Positions 1 to 10,081 of a stretch of DNA of 64,000 nt are shown piece after piece (the stretch's first letter is position 1; the number at the start of each line of letters is the position of its first letter). The notes under the pieces were generated by a model, which ran no database searches, had not been told where the DNA came from, and saw only the letters and a list, made by a program, of their open reading frames with translations. Origin of the DNA: Cellvibrio sp. PSBB006 (GTDB lineage: Bacteria > Pseudomonadota > Gammaproteobacteria > Pseudomonadales > Cellvibrionaceae). Location of the stretch: positions 3,780,001 to 3,844,000 of the forward strand of contig NZ_CP021382.1 in NCBI RefSeq assembly GCF_002162135.1. Reading direction: 5' to 3'. A program made the translations under genes and the position numbers.

Positions 1-52
1 GGCCAAAGAAAATATATATGAGATCGAACATGGGTGTCGGCGTGTACAATCA

Positions 53-154
53 TAACAATCGGCTCATGTGCGACCTCCGTTACGTTGGATTTTTTTGTGG
101 TAGTTACCACAAAAAAATCCAACTGCACTCCGGCGCCATAGCCGGGCGTTAGAG
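53..154 (+). repeat. integron attC site 1
   Basis: The site opens with TAACAATCGGC and closes with GCCGGGCGTTAGAG, the usual R'' to R' layout of attC sites (RYYYAAC ... GTTRRRY). The centre is a long inverted repeat whose arms contain TTGGATTTTTTTGTGG and its complement. The core GTTAGAG is at 148-154, so cassette 1 would start there. It belongs to the cassette whose gene lies upstream of the window. The identification rests on pattern and on recurrence after almost every gene up to 12 kb. Confidence 0.8.
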
Positions 155-160
155 AAAAAA

Positions 161-1111
161 ATGAAAAAATCTAGCGAGAAAAAATTAAATTTAGTGTTCG
201 CCTTATCAGGTTGGATATTCGGGTTCATCGGGATAGTTATCGGGATTTGGGGCTTCAGCAATAGTTTAGTCACTCAATCCAAGTATGATTTTAAAGAAGC
301 TATTGATTTATACTACGAAACAGCAAATTTGTTGGGTGTTGAAAGTTCAGGTCCAGATAGTTTCTCTTTATGGCATGTTCGAGGTCAGCAAGACTACGAG
401 GAATTTGATTCGCTTCAAGTATGGAAGAACATAAGAAAGCTCGAAGCTCTAAGCGCAGATCCTGGACCAGCTATGGCTCTTAAGCTTCTCTTTATATCTA
501 AACTAAAAGATGAAAGGGAGATCGAAAAGTACATTGACGAAATCGGAAACGACATTGGTGAATTTAAGAAACTATTCTATTTAGGGTCAATAATTTCAAA
601 AGATCGTGACAGAATAGAAACTGCATTAAACTATATGAAGAAAGCAACTCTATTAGAGCCGGAAAATGTTGAAATGCGTTCGATCTACGCACTCAATCTT
701 CACTCTGCAAACCGAAATGTTGAGGCTGTTGAGCAGTTTCGTATTGCGATGGAAAATGATAGCTCAAACACTATGGTTATTAATAAGTTAGGCCATGTTT
801 TAGTAGAGTCCAGGAAATTTGATGAAGCTGAAATACTGTTGTCTGATGCTGTTAAAAATGATGTCGCTGACACTGGTACATTTAACGTTTTGGGATATTC
901 ATACGTTATTCAGCGCGATTTCAAGCGGGCAAAGAGGTATTTTGAGCTATCTATTGAAAAGGACTTTTTAAACCCGCTTCCCCATCGAAATCTGTCGCTA
1001 GTACTCCGAGAGCTGGGTGATCACGAAAATGCTGAAAAAGAAGCTGTATTGGCGAAGAAATATGGCTGGGCCGTTCCTGAAGGAGCGGACTACAGAAGTG
1101 TAATGGACTAA
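161..1111 (+). CDS. membrane-anchored TPR-repeat protein (integron cassette)
   Basis: This 316-residue protein has a basic N-terminus, one hydrophobic segment at about residues 9-32, and about four tetratricopeptide-like helical repeats between residues 135 and 300 (for example around ALNYMKKATLLEPEN and AKRYFELSIEKD). It is probably an inner-membrane protein with a TPR domain that docks other proteins; its partner is unknown. It starts seven bases after the attC 1 core and ends just before attC 2, so it fills one cassette, with no obvious promoter of its own. Cassette genes of this kind usually depend on an upstream promoter. The TPR call is from the hydrophobic pattern; no specific function can be given. 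Confidence 0.7.
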   Translation: MKKSSEKKLNLVFALSGWIFGFIGIVIGIWGFSNSLVTQSKYDFKEAIDLYYETANLLGVESSGPDSFSLWHVRGQQDYEEFDSLQVWKNIRKLEALSADPGPAMALKLLFISKLKDEREIEKYIDEIGNDIGEFKKLFYLGSIISKDRDRIETALNYMKKATLLEPENVEMRSIYALNLHSANRNVEAVEQFRIAMENDSSNTMVINKLGHVLVESRKFDEAEILLSDAVKNDVADTGTFNVLGYSYVIQRDFKRAKRYFELSIEKDFLNPLPHRNLSLVLRELGDHENAEKEAVLAKKYGWAVPEGADYRSVMD

Positions 1112-1115
1112 TCTC

Positions 1116-1222
1116 TAACAAGTTTGTTAGCCGGAACCAAATTACTGCGTGGCTTTTGTGTTAGCTGCGCTTTTAACACAAAAGCCGCTCCGCAATTCGG
1201 TCCGGTTACAAAAGCGTTAGGG
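1116..1222 (+). repeat. integron attC site 2
   Basis: The site begins TAACAAGTTTG right after the TPR gene and ends with the core GTTAGGG at 1216-1222. The centre contains a strong inverted repeat (CGGCTTTTGTGTTA and its complement). It separates the TPR cassette from the darT cassette. Confidence 0.8.
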
Positions 1223-1257
1223 CTCCAATCGGACATTGGATTTTCGAGGAATAACTT

Positions 1258-2451
1258 ATGAGTATCCCACAGGGATTAAAAGGAAGATATGCGTATCATT
1301 TTACTTTGATCGATAACCTAGAATCGATCATTGATAGTGGTTTGTTGTGTACAAACTTAAAGAGTGTTCTGGGTGTATCTCACGAGAACATTGCTGAGCA
1401 GGGGATTCAAGGGAGAAGGAGCACAATGCCTGTGCCGTGCTCTGGGGGCAATTTTGTTCACGATTACGTTCCTTTTTATTTTTCAAAAAAAACATCCATG
1501 CAACTCGGCGTAATTAATAAGAAGAATGTAGACCAGCCCCTACTGATATACTTTGCAGTTCCGATAGAGATTCTCGAACAAAAAGTAGGTGTTGTATTTT
1601 CCGACGCATCAGCAAATACCGATACTCCGCCAAATTTCTACAATTTATCGTCAGCAAATATGCTTGATTCTTTAAACTGGGGCGCCATTGATGACAAAAA
1701 GTGGGGATGCCCAACGGATGAGTATCGTCATCAGAAAATGGCAGAGTTGCTTGTGCCTGGCGGCATTCAGATTTCTGAAGTCTCTTACATAGTTGTCTGG
1801 AATGAGTGGGTAAAGGGAGAAGTAGAAAAGATATTCCAAAGCAAAGCGGTACAACCTCCTAGTCTAAAATATGATGAAGATCACTATTATATAAATTTTT
1901 ATGACGGTGGCAGGCAGTCAATTGTAACTGGCCCGAGATACCTAAAGCATGAAGTGGATCAGACGATTTCAGACATATGTAAAAGCACAAATGGCCCGAA
2001 GAAGTATGAAAGTATTCGTGCGTCATTAGATGCTATAGCACATAACTTTTCATCGATAAAAGAGCTTGATGATATTGATGGATTAAGAGCCAGCTACGGG
2101 CCGCATACCGATGATGTTGGCACGCATAGCAGAAAAGTGGCAGGTGGCCTCGATCAGTTGTGTGAATATAATGAGTTATCAGAAGAGTATAAAGAAATTG
2201 TTCTGTTATCAGCGTATTTGCACGACATAGGGAAAGGGCCAAAATCTCGATGGGGACAAGAAGGAATGACTCGGGCTGATAATGATCATGCGGTGAAGTC
2301 CTTGCCTATGCTAAAGCGAATCCTCTCTGAAGATATTGGAGGGCTTAGTGAGGAATCAATAAGGAAAATAGTGATTTTGGTGACCTATGATGATCTGATT
2401 GGAGATATTGTTGCCAGGGGGCGTGACGAGAAGCAATTGCTTGGTGTGTAG
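1258..2451 (+). CDS. darT: DarT-type ssDNA ADP-ribosyltransferase fused to HD domain, 3' end cut by IS3
   Basis: The N-terminal half matches the DarT (DUF4433) family, which attaches ADP-ribose to bases in single-stranded DNA using NAD+. Visible features are the NAD-site block around H14, N20 and L21, arginines R53/R54, the block HDYVPFYF (residues 68-75) and the expected catalytic glutamate E163 in MAELLV. Residues about 280-395 form an HD phosphohydrolase-like domain with H290, H322-D323, H344 and a later acidic pair near 378, a fusion not typical of described DarT toxins. The present stop codon (2449-2451) lies inside the left end of an IS3 element, so the last 50 residues are lost. The restored protein would be 447 residues and overlap darG. 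The transferase domain is intact, so the shortened product could still be toxic; this is inference. Confidence 0.82.
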   Translation: MSIPQGLKGRYAYHFTLIDNLESIIDSGLLCTNLKSVLGVSHENIAEQGIQGRRSTMPVPCSGGNFVHDYVPFYFSKKTSMQLGVINKKNVDQPLLIYFAVPIEILEQKVGVVFSDASANTDTPPNFYNLSSANMLDSLNWGAIDDKKWGCPTDEYRHQKMAELLVPGGIQISEVSYIVVWNEWVKGEVEKIFQSKAVQPPSLKYDEDHYYINFYDGGRQSIVTGPRYLKHEVDQTISDICKSTNGPKKYESIRASLDAIAHNFSSIKELDDIDGLRASYGPHTDDVGTHSRKVAGGLDQLCEYNELSEEYKEIVLLSAYLHDIGKGPKSRWGQEGMTRADNDHAVKSLPMLKRILSEDIGGLSEESIRKIVILVTYDDLIGDIVARGRDEKQLLGV

Positions 2452-2476
2452 TGGCATAGTGAATTTGGCCACCTAA

Positions 2477-3675
<1,199 letters not shown>

Positions 3676-3704
3676 ACTGTGGCCAAATTTACTTGACCAC
3701 TACA

Positions 3705-3862
3705 GTGTTATTCAAAATGAGAATGATCTAAAAATGCTTGTTGCTATTGCTAAGGCAGATATGAACTCAATTAATCCAATTTGGGTGATGACTCATAATC
3801 AGTCAATTGAGGCTTTGAAATATAGAGTTCTCGAGGCTATAGGATGTAATAACGCATGCTAG
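3705..3862 (+). pseudogene. severed 3' end of darT-HD
   Basis: After the IS3 element the frame continues VIQNENDLKMLVAIAKADMN and ends in a TAG at 3860-3862, giving the last 50 residues of the HD domain. The AKADMN block resembles the final helix of HD domains of nucleotidyltransferase type. The stop overlaps the darG start (ATGCTAG), which shows the original genes were translationally coupled. It has no start of its own and is a remnant. Confidence 0.85.
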
Positions 3863-4986
3863 AGTTTGTTAAAGGGGATTTTTTTGATTTTGATGCCGAT
3901 ATTCGAGTCAACACGGTTAACTGCGTAGGTGTCATGGGCGCAGGTGTAGCACTGGCTTTTAAGAACAAATACCCTGAGATGTTCAAAGAATATGTGCGGC
4001 AATGTAAGGAAAAAGAAATAGCCCCTGGAAAGCCTACTGTTTGGAAACAAGAAGATATGTTTTCGAAAGGGATGGAAATTATAAACTTCCCTACAAAAAA
4101 TCATTGGAGAAACCCTTCTAAGTATGAGTATATCGAAGAGGGACTTATCTGGCTTTATAATTACCTAAACAATAAAGAGGGATTGACGATAACATTGCCT
4201 GCTCTTGGCTGTGGACACGGAGGACTGGATTGGGAAAGAGTTAAGCGGCTTATCCTGAAACATCTTGAAAAAACGTCAAACAATATTCTTGTATTTGAAC
4301 CTGATGCTTCTAAGAAGGCTGGAAGAAATCTGTCAAACACTCCTGACAAGATATCTGAACTTGAGAATCTGGGTGTATATCCTGTAAGGAAAAATGAAAA
4401 GCATTATCCGGTTGGATTAATGCGCTATACAGAAAAAGATCTTTGGGTGTTAGGGGATTTAGTTACAGAGTTTGATATTGCAATAATCTCTAGCACAAAG
4501 CCTAGCGAGGAAGAAAAGTCTGTAGTCAGTGAGATAATAAACTATTGCGAGGCTAATAATTATAGTGTTTTGTTTGGTGGCTCTGCATTTGATAAGCGAA
4601 TGGCTACACTAGCTCTGAAAAAGGGACTTGAAACAGGGGTTTTCTTGCCGAGCGGTATTTATAATTCTGCCGAGAAAATGCGGAAGAAAGGGGAAAGTGG
4701 GCGCATATCAATTCTTTCCGTAGGTGACCCTTTCACAGCATTCGATAAAAGAGAATATATGCCATCTGTTCTCAGTCGTATATTTATCTGTAAATCGGTT
4801 TTCTTTACAACCAACAGGCTTAAATGGATTGAAAAGCAAAGAAATATCATTTTAAAAAATAAGATACATTCATATTTCGTTAAGTATGAAGAACTTCAGG
4901 ACGATGACTATTTGGCAGCAATCAGTATACATTCTGAGCCGGTGAAGCTGGTCGGTCATGATTTCTCAGCAAAGATCAGGCCCTAA
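3856..4986 (+). CDS. darG: DarG-type macrodomain antitoxin with SLOG/DprA-like C-terminal domain
   Basis: Residues 1-155 are a canonical DarG macrodomain, which removes ADP-ribose from DNA and so reverses DarT. Signatures are VNTVNCVGVMGAGVALAFK (residues 18-36), the PTKNHWR block and PALGCGHGGLDW. Residues about 185-350 are not the usual DarG tail. They look like a SLOG/DprA-like Rossmann domain: a beta strand then IISSTKPSEEE, VLFGGSAFD, and a VFLPSGI strand-turn, as in nucleotide-ligand binding proteins. In known DarG the C-terminal half binds and blocks DarT directly; whether this one does is unknown. The ATG overlaps the restored darT stop by 7 bases. With darT split by an IS, expression may now come from the element or an internal promoter. 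Confidence 0.85.
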   Translation: MLEFVKGDFFDFDADIRVNTVNCVGVMGAGVALAFKNKYPEMFKEYVRQCKEKEIAPGKPTVWKQEDMFSKGMEIINFPTKNHWRNPSKYEYIEEGLIWLYNYLNNKEGLTITLPALGCGHGGLDWERVKRLILKHLEKTSNNILVFEPDASKKAGRNLSNTPDKISELENLGVYPVRKNEKHYPVGLMRYTEKDLWVLGDLVTEFDIAIISSTKPSEEEKSVVSEIINYCEANNYSVLFGGSAFDKRMATLALKKGLETGVFLPSGIYNSAEKMRKKGESGRISILSVGDPFTAFDKREYMPSVLSRIFICKSVFFTTNRLKWIEKQRNIILKNKIHSYFVKYEELQDDDYLAAISIHSEPVKLVGHDFSAKIRP

Positions 4987-5058
4987 CAATCGGCTGCTGT
5001 CGGACAGGCAAAAGCTCCGGCTTCGCCTCCACTTTTGCCTGCCGCAGAGCCGGGCGTT
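4984..5058 (+). repeat. integron attC site 3, cut at its core by IS1182-like element
   Basis: The site begins TAACAATCGGC on the darG stop codon and contains the imperfect palindrome CAGGCAAAAGC ... CTTTTGCCTG, ending CCGGGCGTT at 5058. The last bases of its core are displaced: removing the IS (5059-6541) and one GTT rejoins it to TATAG at 6545-6549, giving the core GTTATAG. The next cassette then starts normally. Confidence 0.8.
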
Positions 5059-6541
5059 GAAGCTGTAGAAAAACTCCGAAAACAAGCTGCTTTTTGATAA
5101 AATTCGGCATCATTTCAAGGGATAGCTGCCATGCCAAACTTCAAAAAATACAACTACAGCCAAAGCGCGATGGTGGTGATTGATTTTGAAGAGCAACTGC
5201 AGCCTGGCACCTTTGAATTTACCCTTCACAAGTTAATCGATAACCATATCAACCTGTCGGTTTTCCACGAAAAATACTCAAACGACGGCGGTGGCCGTTC
5301 AGCTTATGATCCCGCGATTCTACTAAAGATCATTCTGTACGCCTATGCCAAAGGCATCACCTCAAGCCGCGAGATCCAGTGGCAATGTGAGCACAACATC
5401 ATCTTCAAAGCGCTGTCCTGCGATACCGTGCCGCACTTCACCAGTATCGCCAGCTTTGTCAGCAACTATCCGGATGCGATTGAATCCGTCTTTGAGCAGG
5501 TATTGTTGGTGTGTGATCAACAGGGCTTGTTAGGCAATGAGTTATTCGCCATTGATGGTTGCAAGATGTCTTCCAATGCAGCCAAAGAACATTCCGGTAC
5601 CCTGGAAGAGCTGGCTCAAAAGCGAGAGAAGATCAATCGTAAAATCCGCACCTGTCTTAAAGAACATAAGAAGCTGGATGGTCGAAAACCCAACGAGAAA
5701 GCCCGCAAGCAACAACTGGAAAAAGCTGCTGATACCCTTCAGAAAGAATTTGAAAGGATCAATCAATTCCTAAAGACAGCAACCCCACGGACGGGGCAAG
5801 GGAAAAAGCCGAAAGAAGTAAAGAGTAATATCACCGACAACGAGTCGGCCAAGATGACCACCAGTAAAGGCACCATCCAGGGTTACAACGGCGTAGCAGC
5901 TGTCGATAAGAAGCACCAGATTATTGTGGATGCCTACGCCTTCAATGAAGGTCAGGAACACCATACGCTGAAGCCTGCTACTACCCGCAAGGCAATGAAA
6001 TGTGACTCAAGAATGAGATCATCGAGCAAAACGGCAGGCATAAACTATTCTTTGAAGGCAAGCTGACTGATTGCCGACATTGCGCGATCAAACACGAATG
6101 TATGTGCAACCCGGACTCAGCGAATACGCGTAAAGGTCATGGTCGGCAAGTCTCCATCACCTACACCAATGGTCGAACCGCGACGGACTGGATGAAACGG
6201 CGAGTCGATAGCCGTTATGGCAAGGTGATCTACGGACATCGCATGTCTACGGTCGAGCCTGTCTTTGCTAATATTGGTACTAACAAGGGGCTTAATCGAT
6301 TTACCTTGCGCGGAAAGTCCAAAGTACAGGGGCAATGGCGACTCTATTGTGTGATACATAATATCGAAAAGCTGATGAATTACGGTGCGATAGCGTGATA
6401 AACGGCTTCTTGGGAAAAGATATCGCTCGCATTTCAAATGCGAAGTTATTGTGGTAAATAGTTTTCCTAATTAGGCAGAGAAATTTAAATTCAATAAGGG
6501 CTGGGAATAGCAATTTCTTAATATTGTTTTTCTACAGCCTC
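5059..6541 (+). mobile_element. decayed IS1182-like insertion sequence at an attC core
   Basis: The ends are near-perfect 16-bp inverted repeats GARGCTGTAGAAAAAC with a possible GTT duplication at 5056-5058 and 6542-6544. The element is 1,483 bp, short for the IS1182 family, because the transposase gene has an internal deletion and frameshift. The terminal repeats look intact, so it might be moved only by an enzyme supplied elsewhere. Confidence 0.8.
5131..6398 (+). pseudogene. IS1182-family transposase, internally deleted and frameshifted
   Basis: The 5' part (5131 to about 6000) encodes the N-terminal DUF772-like region and the first catalytic aspartate in FAIDGCKMSSNAAKEHSG. After HHTLKPATTRK the family's central segment, including the second catalytic aspartate, is missing. 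The frame then changes and resumes as NEIIEQNGRHKLFFEGKL, with the cysteine cluster and the final glutamate in STVEPVFANIG, ending at 6398. With one DDE residue gone the enzyme should be inactive. Confidence 0.85.
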
Positions 6542-6566
6542 GTTATAGCAAGCAAGGAATTCACAA

Positions 6567-6956
6567 ATGGCCAAGAGGCTAATATATTCAATTTTAATTT
6601 TATTGCTATTAAGTGCCTTGGCGGCTGGAGCAATATATTTCTATAGTTCCAGTATTCATTGGAAATCTTTAGCTGCCACAGAATCCCCTAATGGAGAGCT
6701 TTCCGTAAAAAGTTACGCTTACGGATCTGATGGGAATAGACATGCTCCATACGGTACATACATTTTCCTTAATCAGAAATATGAATTCTCCAATCCTAAA
6801 GGGCATGTAATTTTTGCCGGTTACTGCGAAAATGAGCCTAAATTCTATTGGTTGAGTGACTCTCAATTAGCTATCAAGTGCAAATTGCAGAAAGAGCATA
6901 TTCGCACCTTGGCAAGCAAGGCATATGGTGTTTCAATTGTTTTTGAAGCAGAGTAA
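6567..6956 (+). CDS. small membrane-anchored cassette protein (DUF5412-like?)
   Basis: The 129-residue product has one N-terminal hydrophobic segment (residues about 5-27) and a small predicted extracytoplasmic beta domain containing SPNGELSVKSYAYG. That block recalls DUF5412-type proteins, but the match is weak. It lies between the restored attC 3 core (6542-6548) and attC 4, so it is a single-gene cassette. No function is assigned. Confidence 0.55.
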   Translation: MAKRLIYSILILLLLSALAAGAIYFYSSSIHWKSLAATESPNGELSVKSYAYGSDGNRHAPYGTYIFLNQKYEFSNPKGHVIFAGYCENEPKFYWLSDSQLAIKCKLQKEHIRTLASKAYGVSIVFEAE

Positions 6957-6962
6957 GGGCTA

Positions 6963-7088
6963 TAACAAGGCGCAGCAACTCGCCGCTTCGCGGCTGGACA
7001 GTTTGTAAGTCGCGCTTATGTGGTTTTGCTTCGCAAAAGTATTCCACAACGCACAACTTACAAACTGCCGTTGTGCTTAACGTTAGGC
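6963..7088 (+). repeat. integron attC site 4
   Basis: The site starts TAACAAGGCGCAGC just after the preceding gene and ends in GTTGTGCTTAACGTTAGGC. It holds a long imperfect palindrome (CAGTTTGTAAGT ... ACTTACAAACTG). At 126 bp it is the longest site in the array. Confidence 0.85.
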
Positions 7089-7093
7089 AAATC

Positions 7094-7459
7094 ATGGAAA
7101 AAACAATTAACCAAAAACGCGAATTTCTTCTCGCTATATACAAGGCCACAAAGCTAAACAAGCTCAAGTGGAGTATTTGCGAAGAGTCTGACGGTGAAGT
7201 ATTTACCTGTGACGTTTCAGGTTCGAAATTGAAATTCGAATTTCTCTATATGCAACCAGTCGGTACTGAAGGAACAATTCGTGCTGCCGTACTCATTAGT
7301 GGTTTAAATACATGTTTTCATGTGTTTGCGGGCACGGAGGAGTTCAACATAGCAATAAATACATTATCGCTTCAGATTTTTGGTTGGAGTGCTGCACTTA
7401 TCGCTTCAAATCATAAATTAGAAAAAGCAATAAAAGCTGTGAGAAATTTGTTAACTTAG
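7094..7459 (+). CDS. hypothetical cassette protein, 121 aa
   Basis: The first ATG after the attC 4 core is at 7094; an upstream alternative would start inside the attC and is rejected. The product is a small alpha/beta-looking protein with no signal peptide or membrane segment. I do not recognise the family. It fills one cassette between attC 4 and attC 5. Confidence 0.55.
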   Translation: MEKTINQKREFLLAIYKATKLNKLKWSICEESDGEVFTCDVSGSKLKFEFLYMQPVGTEGTIRAAVLISGLNTCFHVFAGTEEFNIAINTLSLQIFGWSAALIASNHKLEKAIKAVRNLLT

Positions 7460-7471
7460 CCCAAGGATGCC

Positions 7472-7544
7472 TAACAAGCAATCAAACGGCTGCAAGCGTC
7501 GGCGGGGCGCTCGTAAACTCGCACCCTTGTACGCAACGTTATGA
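7472..7544 (+). repeat. integron attC site 5
   Basis: The site starts TAACAAGCAATC and ends GTACGCAACGTTATGA, with short complementary arms around a GC-rich loop. At 73 bp it is among the shorter sites here. Confidence 0.7.
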
Positions 7545-7552
7545 GGTAAGTC

Positions 7553-7915
7553 ATGCGTAGGCAGGTGCCTCCCCAAATTGACAATGACATAAATCAAGAG
7601 GTGCTAAAGTTCCTTGGTCCATTGTCTTGCCACAGCGACATTGTTGAGCCATTGGAAAGATGCCTGGAGGCGTATGGCGACGTCAGCTCTTTTTGCCCTG
7701 CTCCGGCGGAATTCACCTATGTTGTTTGGTATGTCGGAGATGTCGTCTTTGCTTTTGCAACAGGTATGCAAGAGGTCGCGTTGCGTATGGGTGGTGGTTC
7801 TCAAGCTAGCGGCAATAGGCACCAGCAACTGGATGGTTGGTACAATTTCCCATACAACAGCAAGGATCTGTGTAGCCATGTCCACTATGCTTACAATCAT
7901 GCTAAAAACTCATAA
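7553..7915 (+). CDS. hypothetical cassette protein, 120 aa
   Basis: The ATG at 7553 lies eight bases after the attC 5 core, and the stop codon is the first three bases of attC 6, a compact cassette layout. The product is soluble-looking with several aromatic residues and scattered cysteines. A block near residue 55 (FTYVVWYVGDVVFAFATGM) is hydrophobic but contains an acidic residue, so a membrane segment is uncertain. I do not recognise the family. Confidence 0.55.
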   Translation: MRRQVPPQIDNDINQEVLKFLGPLSCHSDIVEPLERCLEAYGDVSSFCPAPAEFTYVVWYVGDVVFAFATGMQEVALRMGGGSQASGNRHQQLDGWYNFPYNSKDLCSHVHYAYNHAKNS

Positions 7916-8008
7916 CAATGCAATTATGTGCGCTACAGCAAGCTGTGGCCGGACCTCCGCTACGGCGCTGCGCGCCTTCACTTCGGCCGCATATTGCAGG
8001 CGTTATAC
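7913..8008 (+). repeat. integron attC site 6
   Basis: The site starts TAACAATGCAATTATGTGCG on the preceding stop codon and ends GCAGGCGTTATAC at 8008. Its arms (GCGGCCGA... and complement) flank a GC-rich centre. It marks the start of the HEPN-like cassette. Confidence 0.75.
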
Positions 8009-8287
8009 AGTTTTCCTATGAATCTAACTGATTTCCAATTATCAATTCTTGAGAGAGCAGCCCAGACTCGTGGTGCTGGAGGTTTTTCGGCCAAATCATG
8101 TAGAAGGCATATTGAAAGAGCATGGCTGCTTAAAGAATCTATGCCTGAAGTTGCTGTATTCCTGGCAATTACAGCAGAGGAGGAAGCTGCCACAGCGCTA
8201 TTCCATGCCTTTCAGAAAAAACGATATAAGAACATAGGAAGGATAAATAAACGAAACTGTAATGGTCAACAAAAACCGGACAAAAAG

Positions 8288-9142
8288 TTAAGCACACTTT
8301 TCAAATTCAATCGGGCTTTTGTAGCCCAGAGTTGAATGTGGTCTTCGCGAGTTATACCAGGTCACAATATAAGCTCGCACATCCCGAATTGCATCTTCTC
8401 GATGGCGATACAAATTATCCCTGATCCACTCCCGTTTCAGGCTGCTAAAGAAGCGCTCCACAACAGCATTGTCCCAACAATTTCCCTTGCGGCTCATGGA
8501 ACACACAATACCGTGCTGCTTCAATGAAGTCTGATACTTCAGGCTCGCATATTGCGAACCACGATCCGAATGGTGAATGAGTCCCGCCGATGGCTTGCGC
8601 ATATTCACCGCCATCATCAATGCGCGAATCACCAGCGATTTCGTTTGCCGTTTATCCATGCACCAGCCAACAACCCGCCGCGAATACAGGTCAATCACCA
8701 CCGCCAGGTACAGCCATCCTTCTGCTGTCCAAATATAAGTAATGTCTGCAGCCCAGGCTTGATTCGGTGTAACCGGATTGAACTGCCGATCAAGTATATT
8801 CTCCGCTACCGGCAATTTATGGTTGCTGTTGGTGGTAATACGAAACTTACGCTTCTGTTTAACTACCAGCCCCAGCTTTTTCATCAGTCGTCGTACCCGA
8901 TACCGCCCCGCCGCAAAACCTTGTGCCTGTAATCGCCGCGCCATGCGTCTGCTGCCCATGCTGCTGTTGGATTCAACAAACAATGCGCGCATGCAGGTTT
9001 CAAACCTCTGCTGTTCCGGATCAGGCTTATCCTGTTGCTGTCCCAGCCACTCGTAATAACGACTGCGACTGACACTTAGCATGCGACACAAGTGTTTTAC
9101 CCGGCAGCGCGAAGCATGCTCTCGGATAAACGCAAATCTCAC
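8288..9142 (-). CDS. IS3-family transposase OrfB
   Basis: The 284-residue product has an HTH_21 block ([19 protein letters not shown]) and a complete rve core with D in [10 protein letters not shown] in [12 protein letters not shown] and E in [12 protein letters not shown], ending with [14 protein letters not shown]. It overlaps orfA by four bases (ATGA), which fits translational coupling or frameshifting. It catalyses movement of its own element. No defect was seen. Confidence 0.92.
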   Translation of the reverse strand: MRFAFIREHASRCRVKHLCRMLSVSRSRYYEWLGQQQDKPDPEQQRFETCMRALFVESNSSMGSRRMARRLQAQGFAAGRYRVRRLMKKLGLVVKQKRKFRITTNSNHKLPVAENILDRQFNPVTPNQAWAADITYIWTAEGWLYLAVVIDLYSRRVVGWCMDKRQTKSLVIRALMMAVNMRKPSAGLIHHSDRGSQYASLKYQTSLKQHGIVCSMSRKGNCWDNAVVERFFSSLKREWIRDNLYRHREDAIRDVRAYIVTWYNSRRPHSTLGYKSPIEFEKCA

Positions 9143-9438
9143 CGCATATGCTTCGCGAAGTAGCTGCTGGCTTTTTTTAAAATATCATTATCCAACTGTA
9201 GCTCGCGCACTTGTTTTTCAAGTTCACGGATACGTTTTTGCTCGGGGGTCATCCCGGCTTTTCCCTGGTAATCACTAAAAGGCTGAGCTTCATGCTCTTT
9301 TAGCCAGCGGCGTAGCATATTGTGATTGATATCCAGATGGGCCGCTGCCTCACCTATACTGAAGCCTTGATCGCGAACCAGGGCGATGGCTTCAAGTTTG
9401 TATTCAGGCGTATATTTCTTTCGTGTTTGCTTGGTCAT
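9139..9438 (-). CDS. IS3-family transposase OrfA
   Basis: The 99-residue product has an HTH_Tnp_1 domain (residues about 6-50) and a leucine-zipper tail ([20 protein letters not shown]). It provides end recognition. The start ATG follows the spaced motif AAGGTGTCCT read on this strand. It sits just inside the element's left terminus and is intact. Confidence 0.9.
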   Translation of the reverse strand: MTKQTRKKYTPEYKLEAIALVRDQGFSIGEAAAHLDINHNMLRRWLKEHEAQPFSDYQGKAGMTPEQKRIRELEKQVRELQLDNDILKKASSYFAKHMR

Positions 9439-10015
9439 AGGACACCTTGATGTTTTACGGTATTATCCGCTTAACTTGGTGTCCGGTCTAATTAGACCAC
9501 TTCAAACCATATGCATAAAGCTGGGGTATACCCGTTTATAAGACTTCTAAGGGAAGGTTTTTTACCTAAAGACTTAAAGATAGATGTGACGCTGTACTTC
9601 GAAAGGAAAAATGAAAAGGCTAAGGAAGAGATTCTTAGAATCCGTCTCCCTCTTTTTGAAAAAGACGGAGAGCACATATGCGCTGTACCAGAGCCACCAT
9701 TGGGTTTTGTTGGGGTGGGTCCGGATGGCAAGCCCAGGGACTATCGCAGGGAAGTTAAGAAAGTTGCTACAAATAGCGGAATATCATCAATATTTGAATA
9801 CTTCAGGGATCTTTCGAATTGTCGAAACAAGATGTTGTATGCGTCAGATTCATCTATCCCCCAAGTCTCGAACGCTGCGAGAGAAATAGAGCTCCGCAGC
9901 AACGCTACTGTACTTATTTTAATTTTTTACTTGCTAATAGAACCTCATGAGAGGCAGTCTCTTGTTCAGGAAGCATTGGATACGTATCTTGACATTATCA
10001 ACAATCTGGAAAGCA

Positions 10016-10072
10016 AAGCAACATAAAAACTAATATGCGGACCAAGAGGTCCGCACTATTGAACTGTTAGCG
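10016..10072 (+). repeat. integron attC site 7 (short, atypical)
   Basis: A perfect hairpin TGCGGACC-AAGA-GGTCCGCA lies between an AAC at 10020-10022 and the core GTTAGCG at 10066-10072. It is only about 57 bp and lacks the usual TAACAA opening, so it is a less certain attC, but it stands exactly where one is expected. Confidence 0.5.
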
Positions 10073-10081
10073 GTACAACCT

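Larger units (their letters stand above)
8258..9504 (-). mobile_element. IS3-family insertion sequence inside HEPN-like gene
   Basis: The 1,247-bp element is inserted in reverse. Its ends are imperfect inverted repeats beginning TGWARTGGTC and sharing ACCGGACA, and it is flanked by AAC at 8255-8257 and 9505-9507 (3-bp duplication). orfA and orfB are both open. It is clearly different in sequence from the element at 2447-3704, so two separate arrivals are implied. Confidence 0.93.
8018..10026 (+). pseudogene. HEPN-like (AbiV-like?) cassette gene interrupted by IS3
   Basis: The 5' part (8018-8257, 80 codons) and the 3' part (9508-10026) join in frame when the IS3 element and one AAC duplication are removed, giving a 252-residue protein. 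Residues 27-80 are helical, with ERAWLLKESMPEVAVFLAIT followed by AEEEAATALFHAF, a pattern resembling the helical core of HEPN proteins such as abortive-infection AbiV. A later block (FRDLSNCRNKMLYASD) also recalls HEPN helices. The segment RINKRNHMH across the junction could supply an R-x5-H motif, but this is weak. If HEPN, it would be an RNA-cleaving or RNA-binding defence protein. As it stands it is broken; the 3' part could be translated alone from the ATG at 9511. Confidence 0.6.

Noticed and set aside
8336..9278. Several plus-strand open frames
   Set aside because: They lie opposite the IS3 orfA/orfB genes, which have complete transposase motifs.
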